64,000 nt of DNA from DATKMP01 sp963790045 (GCA_963790045.1 CAWBMS010000013.1:1-64000), one strand, 5' to 3'; positions 7,835 to 16,780 are shown, counted from the stretch's first letter. Program-made: numbers and translations. Notes: generated by a model not told the origin, from the letters alone.

Positions 7835-8734
7835 TTAAAACTCAAACGCTACATTCACACCAAGCACAGAATTAATTTCATCAGAGATGTTCTTGCTAAG
7901 CGGGAAGCGAAAAAATATCTCCGGATTGAATTTGCCGATCTTATATCCTGCCATCACTCCTGCTTGATCTATGAACCGATCAGAAAAACTTCCAGATTCT
8001 GTTGCCACAAAGTTTTCTGCCCATCCGGCTCCGAGTGTAAAATCCCCAATAAAGAATCCTGCTTGCAACGAAAGCGCAAGGAACATATCAAGCGTGTGTT
8101 CGCCGGGTTCCGATTTCGTCAAGAAGGTAAATGTCGGGCTGCCCTGAATCTTCACAAAACCATTTTCTGATTCTGAATGATAATTGAATTGCGGATGAAG
8201 CGTTAACAGATTCGGCACATAAAGAGCAAACTGATCGTAATCATACGCTGTACCAATCACAGGCGCTTCTTCTTTATCAGATGCTGTTGGAAGATAAATA
8301 CCCAGCGTGGTTGAGAAATGTTCATCTTTTTTTCCCGCAATATCGTATGCAACATAAATGTTGCCAATATTGCCGCTGTTGGTTGCAGGAACTGTATATG
8401 TGTAGGTACCTTCTGAATAATTCATAGTTACTTGACTTCCATCCATGTGATAATGAACATAAGGAATTTCCACAATCAATCTGTTACCATTGTGAAGTTG
8501 AAAATTCCCCGTTGCAACGATGGAATACATGCTTATGCTCGGATTGAAATTAACAATTCCAAGGAATCCATTCAATCCAGAAAATAAATTGGTTTTTATG
8601 CTTGGAGAAAGATATTCCACCGACGCCGACGAACCCGAAAGCGGCAATCGCCATACGTCCTGTCCCAATACAAGAGTACTACACAATACCAAACTAATAA
8701 TTACTACAGCAAAAACACGCAATAGAACCTTCAC
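7835..8734 (-). CDS. Outer-membrane beta-barrel (transporter/porin-like) protein
   Basis: 299 residues. Signal peptide at 1-25 (ends LVLGQ). The rest is alternating amphipathic strands (LIVEIPYVHYHMDG, IYVAYDIAGK, DFTLGAGWAENF, FNPEIFFRFPLSK), and the last residue is Phe in VNVAFEF, as in proteins assembled by BamA. The layout resembles small barrels of the phenol-degradation MetA-like or OmpW-like kind, but I cannot name the family. AAGGAGGATGTC precedes the ATG. The gene stands alone and is bracketed by the 49-bp direct repeats at 7612 and 8861. Confidence 0.7.
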   Translation of the reverse strand: MKVLLRVFAVVIISLVLCSTLVLGQDVWRLPLSGSSASVEYLSPSIKTNLFSGLNGFLGIVNFNPSISMYSIVATGNFQLHNGNRLIVEIPYVHYHMDGSQVTMNYSEGTYTYTVPATNSGNIGNIYVAYDIAGKKDEHFSTTLGIYLPTASDKEEAPVIGTAYDYDQFALYVPNLLTLHPQFNYHSESENGFVKIQGSPTFTFLTKSEPGEHTLDMFLALSLQAGFFIGDFTLGAGWAENFVATESGSFSDRFIDQAGVMAGYKIGKFNPEIFFRFPLSKNISDEINSVLGVNVAFEF

Positions 8735-8867
8735 GACATCCTCCTTTTTGTTATGAGTAATTTGAACGTTTTACTATTGTATCATAATTCTTTTGTTGTT
8801 GCTTTCACGAATGTTTGAAGATAAAAATATATACAATGTTTTTATTACAATTCAAAACAAAAATTTT

Positions 8868-9893
8868 TTATTCCACCACCCAAGGTTCCAATAAATTCTC
8901 TCCAATGCCTTCTAAGAAGCGCGAAGGTTTTGTCAGAATCAATCCGCTTTCACGGTCATAAATATTCATCGGATACGTAATAATGAGATGCTCTTTGGCG
9001 CGCGTGCATGCAACATACATCAAGCGGCGTTCTTCTTCCATATCGTCATCACTTCCGGCGGCACGCATGGCGGGGAAACGTCCGTCCAGCGCATAAATCA
9101 CAAACACCGTATTCCACTCCAATCCTTTGGCGCTGTGAATGGTGGACAGCGTAAGATATTCCGTTTCTTTGCCGGGTGATTCGATATCGCTCACGCTTTC
9201 ATTCGGCGGCTCCAGCGCAAGATCGGTCAGCAATTCATCCACGGATTTATAACGTTCGGTAATGTTTTGAAATGTCTCGAGATCCTTTTTTCGTTTCAGA
9301 TGATCTTCGTATTTATTACGCAGCAGATGTTCGTAGTAACGCAAAATGTGATTCGTCTTTTCGGCAGGCGTGACGGTCGGCGCGGCAACTTCTTTAAGCA
9401 TATCGAAGAGCGAACGAATGTTCTCTGGATAATTTCCATAATCCATCCAGAACTTCGATGTTGTCGTTACCGCTTCCTGAAATTCCGTGGCAAGCCCAAC
9501 ACGGCGTTTGAGAATATCATCGATCACTTTTTCTGCTGTGCGCGGTCCGACGCCATCGATTAATAAGAGAATGCGGTTCCACGCAACCACATCCCGCGGA
9601 TTTGCCAGCACGCGCAAGTACGCAACGGCATCTTTAATGTGCGCTGTTTCGATAAACTTGTACCCGCCAAATTTTAGAAATGGTATATTTGCTTTCGTCA
9701 ATTCAATTTCCAGATCGAAGGAATGAAACGAGGAACGAAACAACACCGCCATATCTTCCAGCGGAATTCCCATCTCCCGCTGCTCTAAAATTTTCTGTAC
9801 CACATAGCGGGATTGCATGTTTTCGTTTTCCGTTGCAACCAACTGCGGCAGCGATCCGCCGGGCTTATGAGTATATAATTGTTTGGTGAACAT
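8868..9893 (-). pseudogene. UvrD/PcrA-type helicase, C-terminal piece
   Basis: 341 residues carrying the second half of a superfamily-1 helicase: motif V region LSTIHSAKGLEW and motif VI EERRLMYVACTRAKEHL. The helix-rich 2B region (DGVGPRTAEKVIDDIL) lies between. The native sequence resumes at about KQLYTHKPGG (near 9884); the ATG at 9893 lies at the junction with inserted DNA and could, in principle, start translation of this piece. The N-terminal piece is at 10388-11386 with about 0.5 kb of repeats between. Neither piece alone can be a helicase, since ATP binding needs both RecA-like halves. Confidence 0.85.
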
Positions 9894-10387
9894 GGTTAGA
9901 ATTTAGAATACAGAATGTAGAAGTTAGGCGTTGGAAGATAGAAATTAATTGCAGTTTTTCAAAAGCATTTAATACAGTCAGTCTGAGCATATCGAAGACT
10001 AACTGCGGCATATCGTCATCCTTCGACCCGCCCAAAAAATGGCGGGCAGGCAAGCTCAGGATGACTTTACCTCCGCTTATAAGATGGGTTCTATAAAAAA
10101 TAAACTGACTCATAGACTCAATGACTTTTTATTTACTCACTCATGTGACGTATGGTTAAGAATAACGCCTAACAAATAAAGTTGTCATGCCCGAATTCTT
10201 TAGTCGGGCATCTAGTTTTCTGGATTCCCGCCAAAAAAATGCGGGAATGACAGTTGTTCTTTTCTTTTTGCGTAACATCAATTACTCAACTACTCACTTG
10301 CCCGCTGCAGGCGGGACGACTTATCACTCAAAGACTCATCGACTTCATGGCTTATCGGCTCATATACTTTTCACTCAACAACTTTAT
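9894..10387. repeat. Repeat mosaic inserted in the helicase gene
   Basis: About 0.5 kb of non-coding DNA breaking the helicase. It includes an inverted pair GTTAGGCGTT (9927 on) / AACGCCTAAC (10164 on), a GTCATCCT...AGGATGAC element (10015-10065) with a CCCGCC/GGCGGG stem, a TGTCAT...ATGACA element (10183-10252), and runs of ACTCA/GACTCAT-like low-complexity repeats (10100-10400). Similar GAGTCGTTGAGTTGTTGAG sequence occurs at 56190-56230. No target duplication is obvious at the junctions. Confidence 0.75.
10183..10252. repeat. Composite TGTCAT...ATGACA element, short copy
   Basis: Seventy bases with ends TGTCATGCCCG and CGGGAATGACA. Two internal hairpins, GCCCGAATTCTTTAGTCGGGC and ATTCCCGC...GCGGGAAT. 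Same family as 5804-5927. Confidence 0.8.
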
Positions 10388-11386
10388 TCACGGCTTCAAC
10401 ACTTCATTTCCTCGCAACAAAATAGCATTTGCTAAATTCAAAATCGGCTGCGTGCTGCGGAAATTTTCTTCGAGTGCAATCGTTTTGCAATCGGGATATT
10501 CTTCGCCGAAGGTAAGTATATTGCGAATCGTGGAACCGCGGAACGAATAAATACACTGCGCATCGTCGCCAACGACCATCACATTCCGGTATTTCGATGA
10601 AAGCAATTTTACGATCTCCGCCTGCACACGATTCGTATCCTGATATTCATCCACCATAATATATTTGTAACGCTCGCAAAGAATCGAACGGACGGCGTCA
10701 TTCTTCCGCAGAAGTTCGTGCAGATTTAATAGCAGATCATCGTAATCCATCAAATTATGTTCGCGTTTGTATTTTACATACGCAGCATGCAGCAGCGTAA
10801 TATCCGGTTCTAATTCAAGATACTGCGGATAATCGGCGGCGAGCAATTCTTTCACCGGCACCAGAGTATTCAGCGAACGGCTGTACAAATCGTACAAAGT
10901 TTCTTTGCGCGGAAATCGTTTTTCTCTCGTATCGAATTTCATTTTGGTACGCAGCAAGTTCACCACGTCTTCGGCGTCGGTTTGATCGAGAATCGTAAAA
11001 TTATTTTCATAGCCGATCTGTGCGGCGTACTTTCGCAAGATGCTGTTGGCAAACGAATGAAACGTTCCGCCCGAAACTTGTTCGCATCGGCTGTCTAATA
11101 CAATCGACGCTTTGCGCAGCATTTCCTGCGCGGCTTTGCGCGTGAACGTAAGCAGCAAAATAGAATCCGGCTTAACGCCGAGTTCCACCAAATACGCCAC
11201 GCGATAAACAATCGTACGCGTTTTGCCCGTGCCCGCACCGGCAATAATTAAATGCGGCCCATTGACGGACGTAACTGCTTGATACTGGGCATCGTTCAAT
11301 TCTTTCTTGTAATCGATGCGCAAATGCTGCGGCTGCACAAGATGAAGGATTTCGCCCGGTAACGGTTTAAGTGTGAACTTTTTCAT
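10388..11386 (-). pseudogene. UvrD/PcrA-type helicase, N-terminal piece
   Basis: Residues from the ATG at 11386 (MKKFTLKPLPGEILHL) give the first RecA-like half: Q motif region ELNDAQYQAV, Walker A IIAGAGTGKT, motif Ia LLLTFTRKAAQEM, Walker B VDEYQDTNR, motif III VGDDAQCIYSFRG and motif IV LEENFRS. An ATG at 11449 would add an unlikely Phe-rich leader. Native sequence ends at about LANAILLR (near 10412), then a few codons of insert and a stop. With the piece at 8868-9893 this would make a protein of about 660 residues, normal for the family. Such helicases act in DNA repair and replication restart. Confidence 0.85.
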
Positions 11387-11578
11387 GACATTTTCATCTT
11401 TAAAAAAGATACTGGAAAAAACTTGGAAAAAGAAACCGGCAAAACGCACAAATGTGTGCTTGAGTTTTCAGCAACATTCCCGTACCATTATATGCTGTTC
11501 GCGTAGAATGACGAACGGGCCGTTAAAAAAGTTCTTCTTAAATAATGTGGCACTCACAAGTTTGAAAATTAAACATTT

Positions 11579-12852
11579 ATGAATATTCTCGTATTAAATT
11601 GTGGAAGTTCGTCTCTGAAATTTCAGATCATCCAAACAGATGCTGAAGCGGCAGAAAATAATACTGATCATCGCTTAGCGAAAGGATTGATCGAACGCAT
11701 CGGCGGCGAACAATCGATCGTTTCGCTGCAAGTCGATGGCAGCGGTTCCAGAAAAGACGCATTGCCGCTTCCCGATCACCGTGTTGCCCTGGAATATATT
11801 TTGAAATGGATCGTCGCGCCGGAAACAAAAATTCCCGGCATTGATTCATTGAAAGACATTCATGCAGTTGGGCACCGTGTGTTGAATGGCGGCGAGCGAT
11901 TCATCAACACAATGATTATTACCGACGAAGTGTATCACGGCATCGAAGAATGCATCGACCTTGCGCCACTGCACAATCCTGCCAACCTCAAAGGTGTCGC
12001 GGCCGCGCGCGAAGCATTCGGGCCGGACGTTCCCAACGTGGCCGTGTTCGATACGGCATTCCACGCAACGATGCCGGAAGAATCGGTACATTTATGCTAT
12101 TCCATACGAATGGTACCAAAAATATAAACTGCGCCGTTATGGCGCACACGGAACTTCGCACCGGTATGTCACTCTTCGCTACCAGCAGCTCACCGGAAAA
12201 TCTCCGAAAGACACGAACATCATTACGATGCATCTCGGCAACGGATGTTCGGCATGTGCAGTGAAGCATGGCGTTTTGTACGATACCTCGATGGGGCTCT
12301 CCCCGTTGGAAGGTATGGTGATGGGAACACGCAGCGGCGATATTGATCCTGCCGTGCTGACATTTCTATCTCACAAAGAGCCGATGAATATGGATGACTT
12401 CGACACGCTGTTGAATAAAAAATCCGGTTTGCTCGGTGTTTCCGGATTAACGAACGACATGCGCGATCTGGAAGATGCTGCATTGAAAAATCACAAGCGC
12501 GCGAAACTTGCAATCGATTTATTCGTGCATCGGCTGAAAAAATATCTTGGTGCGTACCTTGCGGAGATGAACGGCGCAGACGCCATCGTTTTCACCGGCG
12601 GCATCGGCGAAAATTCTTCTGTACGTTCGCGAACATACGTGCAGGAAATTAGAGCAGCTCGGTATCGAAATCGATTTGAAGCTGAACGAAGCGATGATTC
12701 GCGGAAAAGAAGGCGAAATCAACACGGCAAAAAGCAAAGTGAAAATTTACGTCATCCCGACGAACGAAGAATTGCTGATTGCGCGCGATACGCTCCATTG
12801 CGTGGAAGCAACCAAAGCAGCAAACCGCAATATCGATGCTTCGTTTCTGTAA
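11579..12852 (+). pseudogene. ackA: Acetate kinase, two one-base frameshifts
   Basis: Acetate + ATP to acetyl phosphate + ADP. Start MNILVLNCGSSSLKFQ holds the N-terminal phosphate-binding loop. Frame 1 runs to FDTAFHATMPEES; the middle resumes in another frame as YIYAIPYEWYQKYKLRRYGAHGTSH, with GNGCSACAV and DTSMGLSPLEGMVMGTRSGDIDP; the end, from about REHTCRKLEQLGIEID to ANRNIDASFL, is in a third. Deleting G near 12085 and C near 12624 restores a typical protein of about 424 residues. All active-site motifs are intact. A good terminator follows. No pta gene is adjacent. Two independent one-base insertions in an otherwise pristine core gene suggest read error. Confidence 0.9.
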
Positions 12853-12877
12853 TCGTTTTTTATTTACTACTTTTCTT

Positions 12878-12915
12878 CACAGCCCGTTCACAAGACGGGC
12901 TGTGGTGTTTTATAG
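12878..12915 (+). terminator. Intrinsic terminator after ackA
   Basis: Perfect 10-bp stem CACAGCCCGT (12878-12887) / ACGGGCTGTG (12895-12904), followed by GTGTTTTAT. Confidence 0.75.
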
Positions 12916-13069
12916 ATGAATTTTGGCAGGGGAGCGATAACCTCGCCCCTACTGCTACCATGATGATTTTTTTCCCTTGCATTTGTTGGGAGGTTTGATA
13001 AGATTGTGTGCAGTGTTTTATCAAATAATTTTTTTTACAAACAATATTTCGAAACAGAAGGAGTATAGC

Positions 13070-13375
13070 ATGAAATGGTATCATTACATTGCATGTTTTT
13101 TTGCGGGAGCATTTTTAGCGAACGTCGTTCCACACTATATCCACGGCATTTCCGGTGACAGCTTCCCCTCACCGTTCGCCAATCCGCCGGGAAAAGGATT
13201 GTCTTCACCGTTCGTTAATGTTCTTTGGGCATTGGCAAATTTAGTTGTCGGATATGTGCTCGCGAGAGTCGGTAAAGTTTCTAAAGCAAATAATTGGAGC
13301 TTGCTTGCCTTCTTCGCTGGCATCGTGTTTATCAGCATTATGTGCAGCTTTGCGTTCGTCGATAAGATGCATTAA
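13070..13375 (+). CDS. Small membrane protein, paralog of the gene at 31097
   Basis: 101 residues. The ATG at 13070 has GAAGGAGTATAGC upstream. Three hydrophobic segments (about 4-20, 46-64, 75-95) surround a Pro/Gly-rich loop FPSPFANPPGKGLSSPF. It begins MKWYHYIACFFAGAFLAN; the gene at 31097 begins MKWYHYIAGFFAGAFLTN and is about 60 percent identical throughout. I know no function for this family; the conserved polar loop between helices 1 and 2 suggests a binding or dimer surface. It is flanked by a repeat-like GGGGAGCG...CGCCCC sequence (about 12930-12955) and the queuosine genes. Confidence 0.8.
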   Translation: MKWYHYIACFFAGAFLANVVPHYIHGISGDSFPSPFANPPGKGLSSPFVNVLWALANLVVGYVLARVGKVSKANNWSLLAFFAGIVFISIMCSFAFVDKMH

Positions 13376-13414
13376 CCAACGACGTTCTTTTTTCAATCGA
13401 ATATATTTCTCTCT

Positions 13415-13482
13415 TATAATGGCAAGAGGTTACACAATTTCAGGTTGTAACCGCGGCACATTTTCCGTATTTTATTGGAAAA
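13415..13482 (+). promoter_or_regulatory. Promoter and hairpin leader of the queuosine-precursor operon
   Basis: TATAAT at 13415-13420 is a perfect -10; a weak -35 (TTTCAA) lies about 18 bases upstream. The transcript would begin near 13427 with hairpin GGTTACA (13428-13434) / TGTAACC (13446-13452), then a second hairpin TTTTCC (13461-13466) / GGAAAA (13477-13482), ending 15 bases before the queD ATG at 13498. The leader does not match the preQ1-I consensus that I remember, so a known riboswitch is not claimed. Confidence 0.45.
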
Positions 13483-13497
13483 GAGTAGTATTGGTTT

Positions 13498-13869
13498 ATG
13501 TTCACTGTCAGTATCGAAACAGAATTTTCCGCCGCACACATTATCCGGGGATACAACGGCGCATGCTCGCGGCAGCATGGACACAACTGGAAAGTTACCG
13601 TTGAAGCGACCTCCAAAGACCTCGATCAACTCGGTATGAGCGTGGATTTTTATGTGCTGCAAAAAACAACCGAAGATATTCTGGCACAACTCGACCATCA
13701 CGATTTGAATACCGTTCCCCCGTTCGATCACGAATTGAATCCGACGTCCGAAAATCTTGCGCGGTACATTTATCAGCAATTAAAGAATCGATTGCCGGCA
13801 CACGTTACGCTTTCGTCGGTGGCAATCGGCGAAACATCGAAATACAGCGCAAAGTATTCGGAAGAATAA
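13498..13869 (+). CDS. queD: 6-carboxy-5,6,7,8-tetrahydropterin synthase QueD
   Basis: 123 residues, normal for the PTPS/QueD family. It converts 7,8-dihydroneopterin triphosphate to 6-carboxytetrahydropterin, the second step from GTP to queuosine. Zinc ligands are His14, His27 and His29 (FSAAHII and RQHGHNW), and catalytic Cys23 sits four residues before HGH as in QueD. A C-terminal substrate-binding Glu lies in the VAIGETSKYSA motif. First gene of a four-gene operon; eight bases separate it from queE. GTP cyclohydrolase (folE) is not in the window. Confidence 0.95.
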   Translation: MFTVSIETEFSAAHIIRGYNGACSRQHGHNWKVTVEATSKDLDQLGMSVDFYVLQKTTEDILAQLDHHDLNTVPPFDHELNPTSENLARYIYQQLKNRLPAHVTLSSVAIGETSKYSAKYSEE

Positions 13870-13876
13870 TTTTTTC

Positions 13877-14533
13877 ATGTCAGCATCCACAAACACACTC
13901 GTTATCAACGAGATATTTTTCAGCATTCAGGGCGAATCCACTCGCGCGGGACAGCCGTGTGTTTTTGTTCGATTAACGGGATGCGATCTTCGCTGCTCGT
14001 GGTGCGATACTGCATACGCGTTTGAAGAAGGTTCCGAAATGTCGTTCGATGGCATTCTGGTAAAAGTGAAATCGTACAACTGCAAGCTTGTGGAAATTAC
14101 CGGCGGCGAACCGCTGGCACAAGAAAATGTTTTGCCGTTAATGAAATTATTGTGCGATTCTGGTTTCGATGTGATGATTGAAACCGGTGGGCACCGCGAC
14201 ATCAGTAAAATCGATTCGCGCGTCAAACGCATTATGGATATCAAGTGCCCGGGCAGCAAAATGGAAAAACGCAATCGCTGGGAAAATATTCCGCTACTGA
14301 CACCGAACGACGAAATAAAATTCGTTCTCGCCGACAGAGCGGATTACGAGTGGACAAAACAAATCCTGCAACAATATTCATTATCCGATCGCTGCACGGT
14401 GCTGCTTTCACCCGTGTATGGTACATTGAACAATCGCGAATTAGCTGAATGGATGCTGCACGATAACATGAAGGCGACGTATCAACTACAATTACATAAA
14501 TACATCTGGAATCCGACAACAAGAGGAGTTTAA
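13877..14533 (+). CDS. queE: 7-carboxy-7-deazaguanine synthase QueE (radical SAM)
   Basis: 218 residues. Makes 7-carboxy-7-deazaguanine from 6-carboxytetrahydropterin. The radical-SAM cluster ligands are Cys36, Cys40 and Cys43 (LTGCDLRCSWCDT), the usual C-x3-C-x2-C. GGE motif (VEITGGEPL) for SAM binding near residue 77. N-terminal NEIFFSIQGESTRAGQP is highly typical of QueE. Ends one base before the queF ATG at 14535, indicating coupled translation. Confidence 0.95.
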   Translation: MSASTNTLVINEIFFSIQGESTRAGQPCVFVRLTGCDLRCSWCDTAYAFEEGSEMSFDGILVKVKSYNCKLVEITGGEPLAQENVLPLMKLLCDSGFDVMIETGGHRDISKIDSRVKRIMDIKCPGSKMEKRNRWENIPLLTPNDEIKFVLADRADYEWTKQILQQYSLSDRCTVLLSPVYGTLNNRELAEWMLHDNMKATYQLQLHKYIWNPTTRGV

Positions 14534-14534
14534 C

Positions 14535-14900
14535 ATGAATCCAGCAGAGAAATTAGAAGTGTTCGACAACAAATATCCCGCGCGGGATTACACCGTGACA
14601 ATTGTGAATCCCGAATTTACGTCCGTGTGTCCCAAAACCGGTTTGCCGGATTTTGGCACCATCACCATCAATTATATTCCGAATAAAAAATGCGTGGAAT
14701 TAAAATCGTTAAAATATTATTTCCTCGAATACCGTTCGATGGGAATTTTTTATGAAACCGTGACCAATAAAATATTGGATGACCTCGTCTCCCTGCTCCA
14801 GCCCAAATGGATTGAAGTCATCGGTTCCTTCACCGCTCGCGGCGGTATTTCGACAACCGTCAAAACCGAACACGCGAAAAAAGGAAAACGGAAGAAATGA
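14535..14900 (+). CDS. queF: NADPH-dependent preQ0 reductase QueF
   Basis: 121 residues, the short single-domain (Bacillus-type) QueF. Reduces the nitrile 7-cyano-7-deazaguanine (preQ0) to preQ1. Catalytic Cys32 and Asp39 lie in SVCPKTGLPDFG; the NADPH-binding signature ELKSLKYY is at about 55-62. The gene order places it before queC although the enzyme acts after it. Its last bases overlap the queC start (ATGA). Confidence 0.95.
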   Translation: MNPAEKLEVFDNKYPARDYTVTIVNPEFTSVCPKTGLPDFGTITINYIPNKKCVELKSLKYYFLEYRSMGIFYETVTNKILDDLVSLLQPKWIEVIGSFTARGGISTTVKTEHAKKGKRKK

Positions 14901-15601
14901 GCAAGAGCAAAGCTGTAGTGTTGGTAAGCGGAGGCATGGATAGCTGCGTAACAGCGGCTATTGCAAACTTAGATCACGAGCTGGCGTTTCTGCATGTAAA
15001 TTACGGACAGCGCACCGAGCAACGCGAGTTAAAAGCATTCCACGCGCTTGCAGATTTTTATCACGTCGAGCATCGACTCGTTTCCGACCTAACACATTTA
15101 CACAAGATCGGCGGTTCCAGTTTAACAGATTCGCACATCGATGTCACCAAAGCTGATCCGACAACTTTATTCCATCCAGAAAAAGGTGAAATCCCCACAT
15201 CGTATGTTCCGTTCCGCAATGCCAATATTTTATCCATCGCGGTAAGCTGGGCAGAAGTCATCGGAGCAGAGTATTTGTACATCGGTGCGGTGGAGGAAGA
15301 CAGTTCCGGTTATCCTGACTGCCGGAAAGAATTTTATGATGCGTTCGAAAAGATGATCGATCTCGGTACAAAACCGGAAACACATATTTCCATTGTTACG
15401 CCTGTCATCGATTTATCCAAAGTGGAAATCATTAAACGCGGAAATGAATTGAAAGCACCGTTGGAGTTAACCTGGTCCTGTTACGAAAGCGAAGACAAAG
15501 CTTGCGGTGTGTGTGAAAGCTGCGCTCTCCGTTTGCGCGCCTTTCAACTTGCCGGCATCGAAGACCCGATTCCTTATGCGCAGAGACCGAAGTATATTTA
15601 A
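14897..15601 (+). CDS. queC: 7-cyano-7-deazaguanine synthase QueC
   Basis: 234 residues. ATP-dependent conversion of 7-carboxy-7-deazaguanine plus ammonia to preQ0. The PP-loop is SGGMDS at residues 11-16. Four zinc Cys at 195, 203, 206 and 209 (CYESEDKACGVCESC). With queD, queE and queF this completes preQ1 synthesis from the FolE product; tRNA transglycosylase and QueA/QueG must be elsewhere. The stop overlaps the last codon of a convergent small gene by 4 bases. Confidence 0.96.
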   Translation: MSKSKAVVLVSGGMDSCVTAAIANLDHELAFLHVNYGQRTEQRELKAFHALADFYHVEHRLVSDLTHLHKIGGSSLTDSHIDVTKADPTTLFHPEKGEIPTSYVPFRNANILSIAVSWAEVIGAEYLYIGAVEEDSSGYPDCRKEFYDAFEKMIDLGTKPETHISIVTPVIDLSKVEIIKRGNELKAPLELTWSCYESEDKACGVCESCALRLRAFQLAGIEDPIPYAQRPKYI

Positions 15602-15798
15602 AATGCCAAACCTTCTGCAATCGCGTACAATTTTCCATCTTCAACTTTGTAAAGCAGTGGAGCAGCCAGCACTTGCGCGTTGGTGTACACATCGAACGGC
15701 TTATCGAGATTGTGATATTCTAACAGCAGCCCGACCGGTGTTTGCCGGTACTGCAGCGGAATGGATTCCTGTGTTTCGATGGTAAGCAAACGATTCAT
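15598..15798 (-). CDS. 66-aa protein resembling the N-terminus of a carbonic-anhydrase-like family
   Basis: The first 40 residues (SIPLQYRQTPVGLLLEYHNL, then DKPFDVY) resemble, from memory, the N-terminal segment of a family of bacterial beta-carbonic-anhydrase-like proteins that start with an IP-x2-YR-x-TP-x4-LLEYHNL pattern. The zinc-binding core that would follow is absent; the protein ends LYKVEDGKLYAIAEGLAF. It could be a decayed remnant or a separate short family that shares the N-terminal hook. No clear ribosome site was seen. Convergent with queC, overlapping by 4 bases. Confidence 0.5.
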   Translation of the reverse strand: MNRLLTIETQESIPLQYRQTPVGLLLEYHNLDKPFDVYTNAQVLAAPLLYKVEDGKLYAIAEGLAF

Positions 15799-15815
15799 AC
15801 TTCTACCACTTTTAA

Positions 15816-16178
15816 TTATTGTACTTTCTCTCCAAGATTCTTTTTTATTCTTCTATGATGCAAGAGAGATTTTATTCCCATCGCCATAACCCAAAGACCA
15901 ACCGCATATCCTAGAATAAGAGAAAGAATCATGTTTTGGAAAAAGTTCTTTTCTTGTATCTGTATCATTGTGATCGTCGTAAATGTTATAACACCTAACA
16001 CCACCAATCCTAACATAATATTAAACCAGGATTCCAGTACGCTTAGTCGCGGTTTGGAAGGTGGCATTTGTTTTCCAATTTGCGTATACACCAATTTCAC
16101 TTCTTTTTTGTGCCGCCGCTGTTGATAGCGCAGAACCACAATCCAGATAAACCATACACAATAAAATATATTCGACAT
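15816..16178 (-). CDS. Small inner-membrane protein, unknown
   Basis: About 120 residues from the ATG at 16178 (MSNIFYCVWFIWIVVL); an upstream in-frame ATG at 16235 would overlap the next gene and add a charged leader. Three hydrophobic segments: 3-16, about 50-72 (WFNIMLGLVVLGVITFTTIT) and 80-105. A basic loop RYQQRRHKKEVK after the first helix predicts N-out/C-in by positive-inside. No family recognised. It is downstream of another small membrane protein gene (41-base gap) and likely co-transcribed. Confidence 0.65.
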   Translation of the reverse strand: MSNIFYCVWFIWIVVLRYQQRRHKKEVKLVYTQIGKQMPPSKPRLSVLESWFNIMLGLVVLGVITFTTITMIQIQEKNFFQNMILSLILGYAVGLWVMAMGIKSLLHHRRIKKNLGEKVQ

Positions 16179-16219
16179 TGTATTTCTTTCACATTTATTT
16201 TTGTGATGCTTTGAGTTTT

Positions 16220-16780
16220 TTATGTTCGTTTGCAATCATCAGGTACTGTCATAACAATGAACAGAAACGAAATGAGCATATTGAACCACATCGGCTGTGC
16301 AAAAATGGTAAACCAAAGAAAAGAAATACTTATGGAAGACATAAGAACGGTTTTAAACCAAAATATTTTTTGTGTGGAGGCATTTATCGGCATATTGGCA
16401 ATCGATTCACGATTGAACCGTTTCCGTTTCGCATTTTCCCGAAGAATCATAAGTGTAAATAAAACAGCGATGGCAATAAAAGCAGAAATAATGATAGCGC
16501 CTTTATGAAAATGAGTAATATAGAGTATGAGGCCGATACCGAACAGCCCGATAGCAGCAATCAATATTCCCACCACAGTATCGGAAATATCGCCCGAATG
16601 AATTTCTTCAAATGATATATCGACATCTTCATCCGTTCCCGATAATATCCGCTGAATTTTTTTTCGATGATTTATTTCTCGCCGCCGGTATTCCATTGCC
16701 ATTGTGATGAGCATAACCACAATAATAAGTCCATTCCCCAAATACGACATAACTGCTACACGATCCATATTTTTTTGCAT
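16220..16780 (-). CDS. Inner-membrane protein, unknown
   Basis: 186 residues. One N-terminal helix (about 10-28), a charged loop with YRRREINHRKKIQRIL and an acidic stretch TDEDVDISFEE, then helices at about 68-90, 93-112 and 145-182. The N-terminal helix plus basic loop arrangement is shared with the neighbour at 15816-16178, so they may be related partners. GAAAGGATGCAA precedes the ATG. Divergently placed from the ECF sigma gene (about 90 bases between starts), so it may belong to that regulon. This is inference from position only. Confidence 0.65.
   Translation of the reverse strand: MQKNMDRVAVMSYLGNGLIIVVMLITMAMEYRRREINHRKKIQRILSGTDEDVDISFEEIHSGDISDTVVGILIAAIGLFGIGLILYITHFHKGAIIISAFIAIAVLFTLMILRENAKRKRFNRESIANMPINASTQKIFWFKTVLMSSISISFLWFTIFAQPMWFNMLISFLFIVMTVPDDCKRT

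Noticed and set aside
11628..12513. Several antisense ORFs in ackA
   Set aside because: The sense strand has conserved acetate kinase motifs in each frame segment; antisense frames are shadows.
13428..13482. preQ1 riboswitch upstream of queD
   Set aside because: The conserved AGAGGUUCUAGC and A-rich tail of the preQ1-I class are missing; only simple hairpins were seen.
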